Made by a program: the position numbers and the translations under genes
Notes under the pieces: generated by a model
Seen by the model: the letters and a program-made list of their open reading frames with translations, nothing else
What the model was told of the DNA's origin: nothing
The model's database searches: none
In this document: in pieces, positions 54,413 to 64,000 of the stretch
Layout of the letters: every line of letters starts with the position of its first letter
How positions within the stretch are numbered: position 1 is the first letter of the stretch
Assembly: GCA_039090855.1 (NCBI GenBank)
Contig: CM077010.1
Location: 46,518,905 to 46,582,904, forward strand
Length of the DNA stretch: 64,000 bases
DNA from: Macrothele yani
Lineage: Eukaryota; Arthropoda; Arachnida; Araneae; Macrothelidae
Direction: 5' to 3'

Positions 54413-54895
54413 ATAACGAAGTGAATTTCTCCGTCATTTTTATCCGCGCCAGGGTTCGAACCCGGGTCCACTCATTCCGGAATAAGTTGCTCTACCAATT
54501 AAGCTACGCGGACATTGATTCTAATTGCTATCTGCCTTTATGTCGTGTGCGTCCTTCTGGCAGGTACGTCACATCTCCTGGTACGTTACATCATCTCCCC
54601 CTTATTTTTTATTTTCGAAGTGCTGCTCTTATTTTTCCTATCTCACTGTGTGGAAATAACATCACACCAATGCGAGATTTTGAACGGTCGGGTCATCCGG
54701 ATAGTTCGGGCGCCATTACAACGAAGTGAATTTCTCCGTCATTTTTATCCGCGCCGCGGTTCAGAACCCGGGTCCACTCATTCCGGAATAAGTTGCTCTA
54801 CCAATTAAGCTACGCGGACATTGATTCTAATTGCTATCTGCCTTTATGTCGTGTGCGTCCTTCTGGCAGGTACGTCACATCTCTTGATACGTTAC
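54413..54895 (-). mobile_element. Dimeric tRNA-derived SINE (family A), second locus
   Basis: Two monomers ~305 bp apart with tRNA-like units at 54442-54513 and 54747-54819 (minus). The first has acceptor GTCCGCG pairing with CGCGGAT, A box TAGCTTAATTGG and B box CGGGTTCGAACCC. The anticodon loop TTCCGGAA is one base too long. The linker (ACATCACACCAATGCGAGAT, TTTGAACGGTCGGGTCATCC) is shared with the 13-kb dimer. It is only ~130 bp from the splice acceptor of the 54.1-kb exon. Confidence 0.83.
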
Positions 54896-54899
54896 ACTA

Positions 54900-55465
54900 C
54901 GTCTGGTTAAATTTTCTTAACTAATACTTGGCAATCTCAGTCAAATGAAGTTTTGAATCACACTCCAAAGCAAAGGGTTTTTTAGTTTGTGCTTTTATGC
55001 CCATTTTTGAATGGTGTTGCAAAACCTACTGAATACACGAGGAAATGATTGCATTTTCGTAAGAAATAACAACATTTTCAGATAAAAAGAAATTAAAAGG
55101 ATGCTGGAAAAGAAGGCTTACAGAGGGCTACCAGTATAAAGTAGATTTTCACTGATTAGTAATTTATTCGGCCACTTTCCGCGGAGTAGAGTTGTAAATA
55201 CAGTATATCTCACAGAGTTCTGAGTCATTGACCACCACGCTTCGTCAGGACGTTGCCCGAGGTGGTTGATACATAGTCTGGAGCTGTCTTGCCCGCATGT
55301 TCCAGCGATGTGCTACCGACGAAAAATATGGATAATGGGCTGGCCAAGGTCGCATGTTTACATCTTGTAGACATTGCATCGATGCATTTGTGGGCATTAT
55401 CTTGTCAAACAATGTGAGCAATATTTAACCTTGCCACGAATGGTATCGCAACGGGTATATTGTCT
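54900..55465. other. Unassigned sequence
   Basis: No features were recognised. Confidence 0.35.
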
Positions 55466-55468
55466 TTT

Positions 55469-55539
55469 GCCAACAGTGCTATTCGAACCCACATCTTCCT
55501 GCTACGAAGTGGCTGTTCTTCCAGTTAAACTAGGCCGGC
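55469..55539 (-). mobile_element. tRNA-like unit, degenerate
   Basis: Minus 71-nt sequence starts GCCGGCCTAGTTTAACTGGA with B box GTGGGTTCGAATAGC and end TGTTGGC, giving a partly paired acceptor stem. It is a probable SINE head or tRNA pseudogene. Confidence 0.5.
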
Positions 55540-56810
55540 ATCCATTTGAAACGTCACACGGGTTCGATAATATCTTCTATATATTGACAGTCCGTCAGAT
55601 ATTATGTAATAAATATGAAACTGGAGTGCAAGTTATAGGAGATACCTTCTTAAAGCCTGATGCGCATTATTTCAGCGGTATGTCGTTTGATGGTACTTGC
55701 TAAATTGTTGCTTTGACCACATAGGTGCTACACCTGTATTTGACGACTATCTGGTTTAAAGCAGAAGCTGGATTCACCGGGTTAAGGAATGGTGTCGTGT
55801 GTGTGTATACTACACAACACCATTCTTTATCCCAGGGCTCTCGGAAGCAGCAACTCTACGAGTGGTGATGAGATAGCAAGCGGCGAGGTAATGGACGCCG
55901 TGCGTGCAAACGTATCCTACTTCTCGTTGACGGTTTATGATGATTCGCCGTGTACCTGGATGACTGATGCTCAACTGATATTGTGAATCAGTTGATCACC
56001 AGTCATCAGTCACACTCTTCTCGTAGCTGGGAGCTAAGCTGTCGGTTCGCCTGTCGCGAGATCAAAAGATCTTCTCCTCCTATAGTCACTCTAATTCAAC
56101 CGCTTCCAAACCAACCGGCTGTGCATACCGTCTCTCATTCCGTGTATAGTAATGATGGCATTGTGGAAACCAACATGTGACACAATACGCCGAGTCGACC
56201 AGCCGGTTTCATACAGGCCTGCAATGCATCATCTTTTGAAGTTTGTTAGTTCATGATAATCTCGGATATGACGGGCTCTCTGAATTCTACTTTTGATGTC
56301 TTTTATTCCAGGAACTACGTTTCAACAACTTGTGATTGTGTTACTTAGAAAGACACGTCCATCTCTTACCAGTTATTAGTTCTAAAACAAATGAAAGCAA
56401 AAATAAGTAGAAATATGCCTAGTCTAGAGCATATCTAAAATGCCTTTTCAAGTAAAACGTCCCTCGATAATTCAGAGTCACAAAAACCCCTTTCAGAAAG
56501 TCTCAAGTTTAGAGGATGTGCCAGGCTGACAATAAGATGTACCTGCTTGTTTTGCACTGTTTCGCTGTACGCTTTCAGTTAATAGAAATCAGAAGAAATT
56601 TCCTTGCAGGGTATATTTGGAGTGCAACGTCTTAGGTGTCATGCGCAGATTGTAGCGTTATGGAAATCCACCATACCTTAGGTGTGTGGTACGAGTGGCC
56701 TGCGTACTCTCTCTACCATACCTTAGGGGTAGTACGCAGGTCACTCCATTTGGTCAATATCTTTGCTCTCCAACAGTTCATCAACACATGATGATCGATG
56801 AGAACAGGCA
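55540..56810. other. Unassigned; three imperfect hairpins
   Basis: Inverted repeats lie at 55784-55827 (AAGGAATGGTGTCGTGT with loop), 55959-56007 (GATGACTGATGCTCAACTGA) and 56693-56746 (GAGTGGCCTGCGTAC). No coding domain was recognised. Confidence 0.6.
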
Positions 56811-56815
56811 TTATC

Positions 56816-57509
56816 TTACATTAAAACGAAAAAACTTTCCACGGCACCACGAAACAGCCGAACATGTTGTAATATGACCTCCTGAAATAACCTTGGGCAT
56901 TCATTGACACTTTCTCCAACACTTGGAGCTTTGTACGCCCAATGAACATGATCCCAGACTATCTGGAGTTCTCGCCAAATGTATTGCCGCCTACATCCAG
57001 CGATGAACAAAATCGGTTTCCGTCTGTGAATAGAGCATTGTCTCATTGGTTCTTAGCCCATGTGGAATGTTCACGACATCATCGATAGCGAGTTGTTTTT
57101 CATGCTGGGGTCAATGGAACACACGGTACAGATTTTCGGGAATACAATCCGAAATTATTGAAACGTCTTACACGGTTTGACGCGATATTTTGGTACCTAT
57201 GCTTGATTCCAGCTGTTTTGCAAACTTACCAGCTAGTTATTCGGCAAGAGTTTTAGCCGTTACAATAAGATAATGATTGTGTAATGGAGTAGTTTTACGT
57301 AGTCTACCATTACTGAACCATCTGGTAGATATTCCATGTTCAGAAAATTGTTTCCAGATCCGTGATACTACGCTCTGGACAATTCCGAACTCTTTCGCTA
57401 AGTCTGTTGTTGTCTGACCTACTTTCAGTTTACCAACAATTCGGCCACGGTTCAAATCATCCAGCTGAGTTCTTTTAGATGGACTACAAGTCTCCATGCG
57501 GATCCACAT
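56816..57509 (-). pseudogene. Tc1-like transposase relic, heavily decayed
   Basis: The minus frame from 57509 gives LDDLNRGRIVGKLKVGQTTT, DLAKEFGIVQSVVSRIWKQF, SEHGISTR, a good first helix-turn-helix similar to that at 59.4 kb. Fragments of the core (RRQYIWRE, LQHVRLFRGAVES, FFVLM) appear to 56816. The catalytic segments are not recoverable. It is in the same broad family as 59077-60612. Confidence 0.72.
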
Positions 57510-57514
57510 TTCAG

Positions 57515-58747
57515 CACCTACAAACCAAACGATTTCTTCCCACTCACGCCTTAGCTTTCATCGACGATCGGCAGTACACAGATGTCACGTGATTCCTGAC
57601 AATTTGCATATGACCCAAACTCTCTCACATAGCTTGCTCTTGCGTGTTTCGATGACGTGAGGGCTTTTTTACCGCTAACCAACGATTTGCGAGTCCGAAA
57701 TTTAGTCTTTTGTCGCTTTTTTTGGACATGAGTGTAGTATGTGCTAAAATAAATAAGCAAAAGATAATTATCAATTAAGTAATGACGCTTGTAATCATAA
57801 CAGACATTAAGAATTTAGCTACGCACCTACAAGTCCACAATAAAAAGATCTGTATAATTCGAGGTCCGATTTCTTATAATTAACGAAATTTCACCCCATA
57901 TATAAATGAGACGAAGAGGCACTTTTTCAAAAGTGAATTACTGCCGTCGATAGCGCCAGGTTGTTAGTTAATCAGACGAACTCCTCTTTCCTGCAGGGCA
58001 TTAAACATCGTTAGCATCGATTTAGGAGCATTACCCCAAATGTGAAAACTCTACGTGTGAGCGAACTTCTGAATTATAAGCTGTCAACAGTTGTTTACTT
58101 TAAAAGCCGTGTTTCAGCTCGAAGGAAAATTCTTAGTTTGTTTGAATCAGATTTAGATACGGATGAAATACAGACACTAGAAGACAGTTGGAGGAGACGT
58201 TCACACCACGAGCAAACAGAAATGCTCATAGTCAAGTGCTATGTAATTAGGGTATTAGGCTTGAATATCCTAGTTTAAGGGACAAACTAGGATTTTCAAG
58301 CCTAATGACCAGCGACAAGACTCTAAACACTGCACCGCAGAAGTAGCGCATTCAGTAAATTCATCAGAATTACACGGGGATAAAATGTAAAAGGATTCTG
58401 TAGTTTGCACAACTATGCACATGTTCAGATCGAATGGAACGCACTTAATTGATATCGAACAGAAAAAGAACAGAGAAGACAATTTAAAATATTTTAAAAC
58501 ATTACGTATTGGTGTGAAATTACTGTAACTAAATTACTGTCTTCTAAATTTGCAATCTCACAAAAAAAAAACTCCATGCATTACAAAGCAGACGTCCCAT
58601 CGTAGCGAAATTTCGGGTGTGCATTGTACAGGACGAGATGAAGTGATTGCAGCGACACAGCAGTAGAACTCTTTGTTTTAAAACAGTCCTAGCATAACTG
58701 TTACAAATTAGTATATCGTAAAGCCATTTCTGGCTGCAATGCATAGA

Positions 58748-58782
<35 letters not shown>

Positions 58783-59070
58783 CTGATGTTAGATTCTTCG
58801 AAATGACCTGTAACTGCTCCACAAGACTTCTCATATTCCACGATGACGTCCTGATAGGAGAAAGAACCGAGAGGGTCTGGTCCAAGAGCCGGTTGCAGTA
58901 CAATGGACACACTCCTTGGAGACGCAAATTGTGAGTGGCAGGACGTTATCCTACTGGTAAATGACCACTGACAGACGTGACATGGAACGCAAGACGATGA
59001 GCCACAGGATCGCTTGAACGTGTTGCTATGTTCATAACGTTGCAGTCACCACGACTTGGGGCTTTCGGCT
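57515..59070. other. Unassigned; hairpin and A-run
   Basis: A 23-bp-arm hairpin at 58254-58306 (ATTAGGCTTGAATATCCTAG, TTT with one mismatch, 7-nt loop) and a run of 29 A at 58751-58779 are visible. Open frames are not recognisable. Confidence 0.55.
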
Positions 59071-59076
59071 GTCAGA

Positions 59077-60612
59077 CACTGGTGTGCAAAAATTAAGGAC
59101 GAAGAGGGGAAATCAGCATAACAGCGAAACGAGCAGGCAGAACGAACCGAAAGACCATTCAGGAGATAGACTAGGGTCCGGTACGGTAGGGCATGCGCAT
59201 TATGCAGTATGACGTGGAGAGGGGTGTCGGAAGAGTATAAAGCACACGAACGGTGAGCGCTCAGCAATTCGGTGAAAGCTATTGCACAGTGTACATCGAT
59301 TTGGACGACGTCGAGTTGTTGCCACCGTGTGATATGGCCAACAGGCAGTCCAGTTGACGACATCTGGTGACTTTACCCGAGGTCGCGTCATTGGAAAGTT
59401 GGAAGAAGGTCGAAGTGTGGCACTAGTGTGGCCGAAGAGTTCGGGATCGCTCACAGCATCGTTTCACGAGCTTGGAGAGCATTTCAAACGACAGGAAAAG
59501 CTGTCCGAGAGTTTAGCAGTGGTCGTCCACGTGCAACAACGGCAGCGGACAACCGGTACATTGTCCTACAGTCAAGAAGAGACAGACGGCAGACAGCAAG
59601 AGAAATCGCAAGGCACGTGCAACAGACAACTGGACGTCCGTTATCGCGTCTTGCCGTGCCCAGCAGGCTGCACAAAGGTGGTCTATTTGCACGACGACCA
59701 GTATGGTGTGTGCCATTAACGCCTGCTCATCGGAGACGGCGGTTTCTGTGGTGCCAGGAACACAAGAACTGGACACATCAGCAATGGGGTCGAGTTCTCT
59801 TTACGGATGAGAGCCGATTTAGTCTGACGAGCGATTCTGGACGTATACACATCTGGAGAGAGCAGGGAACACGCAATTACACCTCCAACATCATCGAAAG
59901 GGACCGGTTTGGAGGGGGCGGAGTTCTCGTTTGGGGCGGTATCATGCTTAGTAGCCGTACTAATCTCCACATATTCCAAGGACGTTCACTCACTGGTGTC
60001 CGCTATTGTACCGAGGTTCTCCTGCCTCACGTGCGTCTGTTTAGAGGTGCTGTGGGTCCTGAGGTCCTCTTCATGGACGAAAACGCTACACCTCATCGTG
60101 CAGTAGCTGTCGCAGAGCTGTTGGAGAGTGAAGATATTCAACGCATGGATTGGCCCGCAAGGTCCTCGGACCTAAATCCAATCGAACACGTGTGGGACCT
60201 TCTCGGGAGACGCTTGGCAGCACGTCACCAGCCGCCAGCTGCGATTGGCGCTACAAGAGGAATGGGCCACGATGCCTTAACAGCTCCTTGACAACCTCGT
60301 ACCCAGCATGGACAGACGTTGTAAATCCTGCAACGCAGTCAGGGGTGATCATATCCCCTACTAAAAACTGGATATTTCTTGACAGCCGCCTGTCACATGG
60401 ACGTTTCTGTCTTCTGTCCAGTTGTGCTCGAAGCTACCTTTTCAATGAAGTGCCTTTGAATCCTTTGGATTCCTTGTTTGGACGGTTTTGCTCACTTGTC
60501 CCATATTCTTACATCTTTGGGATCTTATGGTATGATTTGAGTCGATGTGGAGCACTTCTGCACGACGTTACATTTGAAAAACCATCTCGTCCTTAATTTT
60601 TGCACGCCAGTG
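59077..60612 (+). mobile_element. Tc1-like transposon, full length (1.54 kb)
   Basis: The inverted ends CACTGGTGTGCAAAAATTAA, GGACGA on the left and CACTGGCGTGCAAAAATTAA, GGACGAG from the right strand match with one difference. TA is present on the right (60613-60614); the left has GA, so one TA has mutated. It carries the best-preserved transposase in the window. Confidence 0.93.
59336..60364 (+). pseudogene. Near-full-length Tc1-like DD34E transposase with Asp-to-Glu change
   Basis: The N-terminus (SGDFTRGRVIGKLEEGRSVA) is one frameshift away, near 59425, from a 288-codon open frame. That frame contains VAEEFGIAHSIVSRAWRAFQ, SSGRPRATTAADNRYIVLQS, first Asp VLFTDESRFSLTSDSGRIHI, GGGVLVWGGIMLSSRTNLHI, FMDENATPHRAVAVAELLES and WPARSSDLNPIEHVWDLLGR. 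At the 34-residue spacing the second catalytic Asp is Glu (GAA 60079-60081). A later frameshift near 60245 puts the tail (LDNLVPSMDRRCKSCNAVRG, DHIPY, stop 60362-60364) out of frame, and a TAA lies within it. Confidence 0.9.
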
Positions 60613-60639
60613 TATGAAATAGCTCCCCGCAGCAAACCT

Positions 60640-60940
60640 CCACTAGTGGGTGATCCACACAATAGTGTAGAGATGTGAGCGCTTCCCAGTCATCTTTCAT
60701 ACGATAGTGCTGTGGTCATCCGTTCCAAGGCAGAAGCGGGATTCTTGACTAAAAATGATACGACGCCACTCAAGAAACAGTCGCCGATATAGGATGGTAT
60801 GTGAAAATCATCGGAAGGAAAGCCGAGTATGGAGTCCTCGCTCTGCAAGTCGCCTTCTAATGGTATGTCATGATAGACCACGCTGTATCTAACTGAAGGG
60901 TCGACAGGGAAGCCGTCGCAGAGCTTCAGGCTTGTTGGTC
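60640..60940 (-). pseudogene. Tc1-like transposase fragment
   Basis: Broken minus frames give HTIRRRLAERGLHTRLSFR and RRIIFSQESRFCLGTDDH, where Gln replaces the first Asp of the usual SDES, followed by GKRSH. It is a short internal piece of a different Tc1 family adjoining the preceding element. No ends were identified. Confidence 0.62.
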
Positions 60941-60944
60941 TATG

Positions 60945-61460
60945 ACACGATCTTTCTGCACAGCTTTCTGCCTGGACTGACCAGAACCTTCTCGGCGTGT
61001 ATGCCTGTCCTCACGTACCGACTATTGCATCAGTACAGGTCACATCGTTGGCCATTCATCGAGATGATCAATCTGCTTTCCGCAGCCTCAAAAAAGCGTC
61101 ATTTCTCAAGGGAGCTCAGTTCTACGTAAGGGCTTCTGGGTAATCATCTAGGCATAATTACCGACAACTGAAGTGAATGCACCAAATAGTGTAGACAGAA
61201 TGTTCACAGCGAGCGTCTGACACCCCTTGCCTGGGATATTGGGTACGGGATTCAAATGAGCTTTGGGAACGAACTGGACGTTCGTTGGCGGTCAAACTAG
61301 TAATTTGTATGGCTGGCCAAATGGTATTTGCGTACTAACTATAACTGTTCGCGGATGGTCTTATTGGGGTGCGTCCATGAATTTTTTTCTAAGAGTGTGT
61401 TTAAGCACAGCATACTCAGTGCTCAAGAAATTTATAAACTGAATCAGTATTAATTAAAAA
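60945..61460. other. Intronic sequence, nothing recognised
   Basis: It may include decayed continuation of the Tc1 fragment on its left. No domain could be read. Confidence 0.35.
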
Positions 61461-61468
61461 ACACTTAC

Positions 61469-61600
61469 CGAACTTGCATTTATCTTGGCACCATACATTG
61501 AACTTGAGTTTGTCATTTGTTGAACAAAATGCTTATAATCACCACCTGTTGGCACTCTTACAGCTATCACCATCAGAGATTCGTACATCTTCCGAGCCAC
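61469..61600 (-). CDS. Receptor guanylate cyclase exon: first exon of the set in this window
   Basis: This 132-bp minus exon, phase 0 at both ends, lies between a TTTGTTTTCAG acceptor and a GTAAGTGT donor. It reads VARKMYESLMVIAVRVPTGG, DYKHFVQQMTNSSSMYGAKI, NASS. It corresponds to the ANF-receptor segment just before the FYD..LLYA helix encoded at 54.1 kb. Two N-glycosylation sequons (NSS, NAS) fit an extracellular domain. Taken alone it would be a weak call; the joining phase, order and spacing support it. Upstream exons must lie right of the window. Confidence 0.75.
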
Positions 61601-61989
61601 CTGAAAACAAAGACGAACCAAGTCATGAGTCGCTAGATGAAGGAAAATTAAATATTTTTACAGAAGTAAAAATATTTATTTAAATATTTTTTTAGAATTC
61701 ATGCGTCACTAGATGAACGGAATTAAATATTTTTACAAAGTAGTTTGTCTCATATAATTTGGTCGTTCAAAAAGTGCGCGAACGTTGGTGAACATTTCGG
61801 AAACCTGAAGTGGCAACACAGATTATGTCTGGCGGTTGCGTTGTACGTATCTCGGACTGAGTTTGTGCTTAACGATCCGCTCGTGACTGATGTATGCAAA
61901 AGTTTTCCCCCTTTTAAGAAGAAAGGAGACAGGAACAATAAGGAAACCAGTACACATTTATTCAAAGAAATATTAGCCGTTTGCATCAA

Positions 61990-62947
61990 TGACCTTTTGT
62001 GCCATTTTTCAGGCAACAAGTGAATGCCCCTGTGATAGAAGGACTCGGGTTTTGAGCTAAAGAACGCAGTGACGAAATTTTCTACCTCTGGATCTGTGAT
62101 GAACCGCTGCTGGGCTAGGGCGTTACGTAGAGTAAAACAGATGAAAGTCTGAGGGTGCAATGTCCGGGGAGTAAGCCGGGTGCTGAAAACCCTCAACAGT
62201 GTAACTGTTCAAGGGTTGATTTCGTGGTGGCACCGACATGTGGTCTGGCGTTATCGTGTAACAGGATGACTGGGCAGCGTCCTTTACCTGTCTATGGGCG
62301 TATCTGCTCTATTGCAGTTTTCAGTTTCATCAACTGATCACTATATGGTTATGCAGTGATTGTTTCACCCGCTTTCAACAGTTCGAAGTACAGAACTCCA
62401 TTCATATCCCACCATACACACAACAGCACCATGTTCCCGTGGATATCCTGTTTTGCAGTGGATGTTGATGGCTGTCCTGGGTCGATCCCGGATCGCTTGC
62501 GTAAGGGGTTGCCGCAATAAACCCATTTTTCATTCCAGGGGACAACCTTCCACAAGAATATTTTCTCCTGAAACCTCTCCAGTAACGATAAGCAGATGTC
62601 CAGTCGTTGACCAATATTAGGCTCCGTTAAAGTATCCGGAACCCATCTACCAATCTTCTGGATCTTCCCCAAGGCCTGTAGACGCCGTACCACCGTCGAT
62701 TGAGCCACTTTCAAGCGTTTCGCCAGTTGCGTGGTCGATTGTGTGGCATCCTCTTGTAACAGCGATTCCATCACCTCGTCTGCGAGTTCCTGCGGTCCAC
62801 CGGCGCGTGGCTTGTCTTCCAAGCTTAGATGACCTTTCTTAAACCTGGCAAACCATTCTCGATGAAACGCTCACCCATAACCATTACGCCATACGCCTGA
62901 CATATTGAATCGTATTATTCACTCGCACTTTTCCATAAACTAAACAT
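61990..62947 (-). pseudogene. Mariner-like (DD34D) transposase, broken
   Basis: The minus N-terminus (ATG 62947) is decayed, then WFARFKKGHLSLEDKPRAGG leads into a 157-codon open frame. It contains ELADEVMESLLQEDATQSTT, LAKRLKVAQSTVVRRLQALG, first-Asp region FLWKVVPWNEKWVYCGNPLR (Asn for the usual Asp) and HGNMVLLCVWWDMNGVLYFE. Other frames give LLHDNARPHVGATTKSTLEQ and HPAYSPDIAPSDFHLF, so second and third Asp survive at the 34-residue spacing. FFSSKPESFYHRGIHLLPEK follows. I could not define inverted ends. Confidence 0.88.
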
Positions 62948-62949
62948 GA

Positions 62950-64000
62950 CTAACAAACAGTGCAGCAAATAAACTTTATCGACCGCCATGCTTGGCTTCA
63001 TGTGCGAACTAACAGCATGGGTCGCCGGCCGGTTAGATCCCTACAGCGCCAGCTAGCAGGGGGCGGAGGAAACTTTTGCATAAACCCAATATTAATGTGT
63101 AAATTAGCAACGCGGTACCACACACACTATCCACGACGGAGAAGGAATTGCGCTACATAATTGCACGAAGTATCCCTGAGTGGTTTCTTCGCAATTAGTG
63201 CTCGCAAGATTACAATAGATGAAAGTTTGGGGAGCGGGGGGGGGGGGGGGTACAAACCCAGGCGAAAATGTCAGTCGCGGTCTTGGGTTAAACCAAGGCC
63301 GTCTAGAAAGTACAGACTATAGCATTAGACAGGTGCGTTCTCTCCGTTTGTGACGTCACACTCGTGTTACACGGCCTGATACGTCGGTGTCGTGTTTGAT
63401 GCCACACACAACAATGTTGGTAACCAATCGGAAACCTAGGTTTCAGCGTGATATCACAAAAAGAGGGAACTCATCTCTCTAATGCCATGACCTTGTATTT
63501 TCTAGATGGCCTTGGTTGAACCCAGTACTTCTGCTGGGGCTTTTCCTAGTGCAAAGCTGCATTAGCATAAAATCTTACTGGTCGTTCGCATGGATGTTTG
63601 CGGCATAGCTTTTTGTAAGACATATGATAAGAAAATCGCCATGACATTGGAGCGGTGTAAGTTGTTTCTGGAGGAGCATATTCTGGCATGCGAATGGTCC
63701 TATACATCTTGTATAGCGATCTGTTCTCGTGCATGACAAAGCACAGCCACACATGATCGGGATCGTTCGATTGTTCATTGAATAGGACTGTTAGGGGAGC
63801 TACTCCGCCCACCGTATGCACCGTATATAAACCCCTGTAATTTCAAATGTTTTGTCTATCTGAAAAGCAAGATGTCTGGTGCTATCTACAACAACAGACA
63901 GGATTTGGATCTCGAAATTGCGTATGATTTCTACTAAAACTGGTGCTTTTAATGGTTTTCCTGAATCCTCTAGACATTGGGAACATATTATTGATAATGA
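62950..64000. other. Unassigned sequence with a G-run
   Basis: A run of 15 G lies at about 63236-63250. An open minus frame at 63546-63821 shows no recognisable domain or splice context. Confidence 0.4.

Noticed and set aside
58751..58779. A-run as the tail of a retroposed gene copy
   Set aside because: No recognisable transcript or SINE body precedes it and no target duplication was seen.
63546..63821. Upstream exon of the receptor cyclase
   Set aside because: The open minus frame has no ANF-receptor motif and no well-placed splice sites.

Overview
The window is a non-coding-dominated stretch of a large, repeat-rich animal genome, almost certainly an arthropod and most likely an insect with big introns. 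The evidence is the density of Tc1/mariner relics, Helitron, RTE-type and Penelope-type fragments, tRNA-derived SINEs and protein relics of types I associate with insect assemblies. I cannot name the species.

The host gene. Four short exons on the minus strand, at 61469-61600, 54140-54281, 26139-26230 and 17087-17225, read in that order with matching splice phases and canonical AG/GT ends. They encode the end of the extracellular ligand-binding (ANF-receptor) domain of a receptor guanylate cyclase of the natriuretic-peptide-receptor/Gyc type, finishing with the juxtamembrane cysteine motif just before the expected transmembrane helix. The introns are about 7.2, 27.9 and 8.9 kb, plus more than 17 kb after the last exon seen. 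Upstream exons and the membrane, kinase-like and cyclase exons lie outside the window or were not recognised. Nearly everything else is intronic mobile DNA.

Layout on the + axis. 0-5 kb: SINE, Tc1 element and a SINE of a second family. 5-11 kb: duplications, a Helitron helicase relic abutting an inverted Ty3/gypsy gag-protease relic, and a non-LTR RT fragment. 11-17 kb: an unnamed insect repeat-protein relic, a Tc1 element, a dimeric tRNA-SINE, a ~97-bp minisatellite, a Tc1 relic and exon 4. 17-21 kb: a second relic of the unnamed protein and an 88-bp satellite grown inside a Tc1-like transposase gene. 21-31.4 kb: two inverted copies of an RTE-like LINE whose 3' tail is a higher-order repeat. 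Between them sit exon 3, a fold-back tRNA-SINE duplicated together with the exon's splice donor, and a fold-back element. 31.4-38 kb: SINE, an inverted pair of Tc1 pieces, a 1.6-kb palindromic repeat and a second unnamed protein-family relic. 39-46.7 kb: three Tc1 elements (two separated by 14 bp) and a mariner with ~95-bp inverted ends carrying a nested SINE. 46.7-53 kb: Penelope endonuclease fragments, the inverted partner of the 1.6-kb repeat, a Helitron 3' end, a TTAA MITE and a Tc1. 53-64 kb: SINEs, exon 2, a second dimeric SINE, Tc1 relics including a near-full-length DD34E transposase with one altered catalytic residue, exon 1 and a mariner relic.

No transposase seen is intact; all carry frameshifts, stops or catalytic substitutions. 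The most unusual items are the transposase-derived satellite, the fold-back SINE with the triplicated splice donor, the SINE backbone carrying different tRNA heads, the LINE tail higher-order repeat, and the two unnamed protein families.
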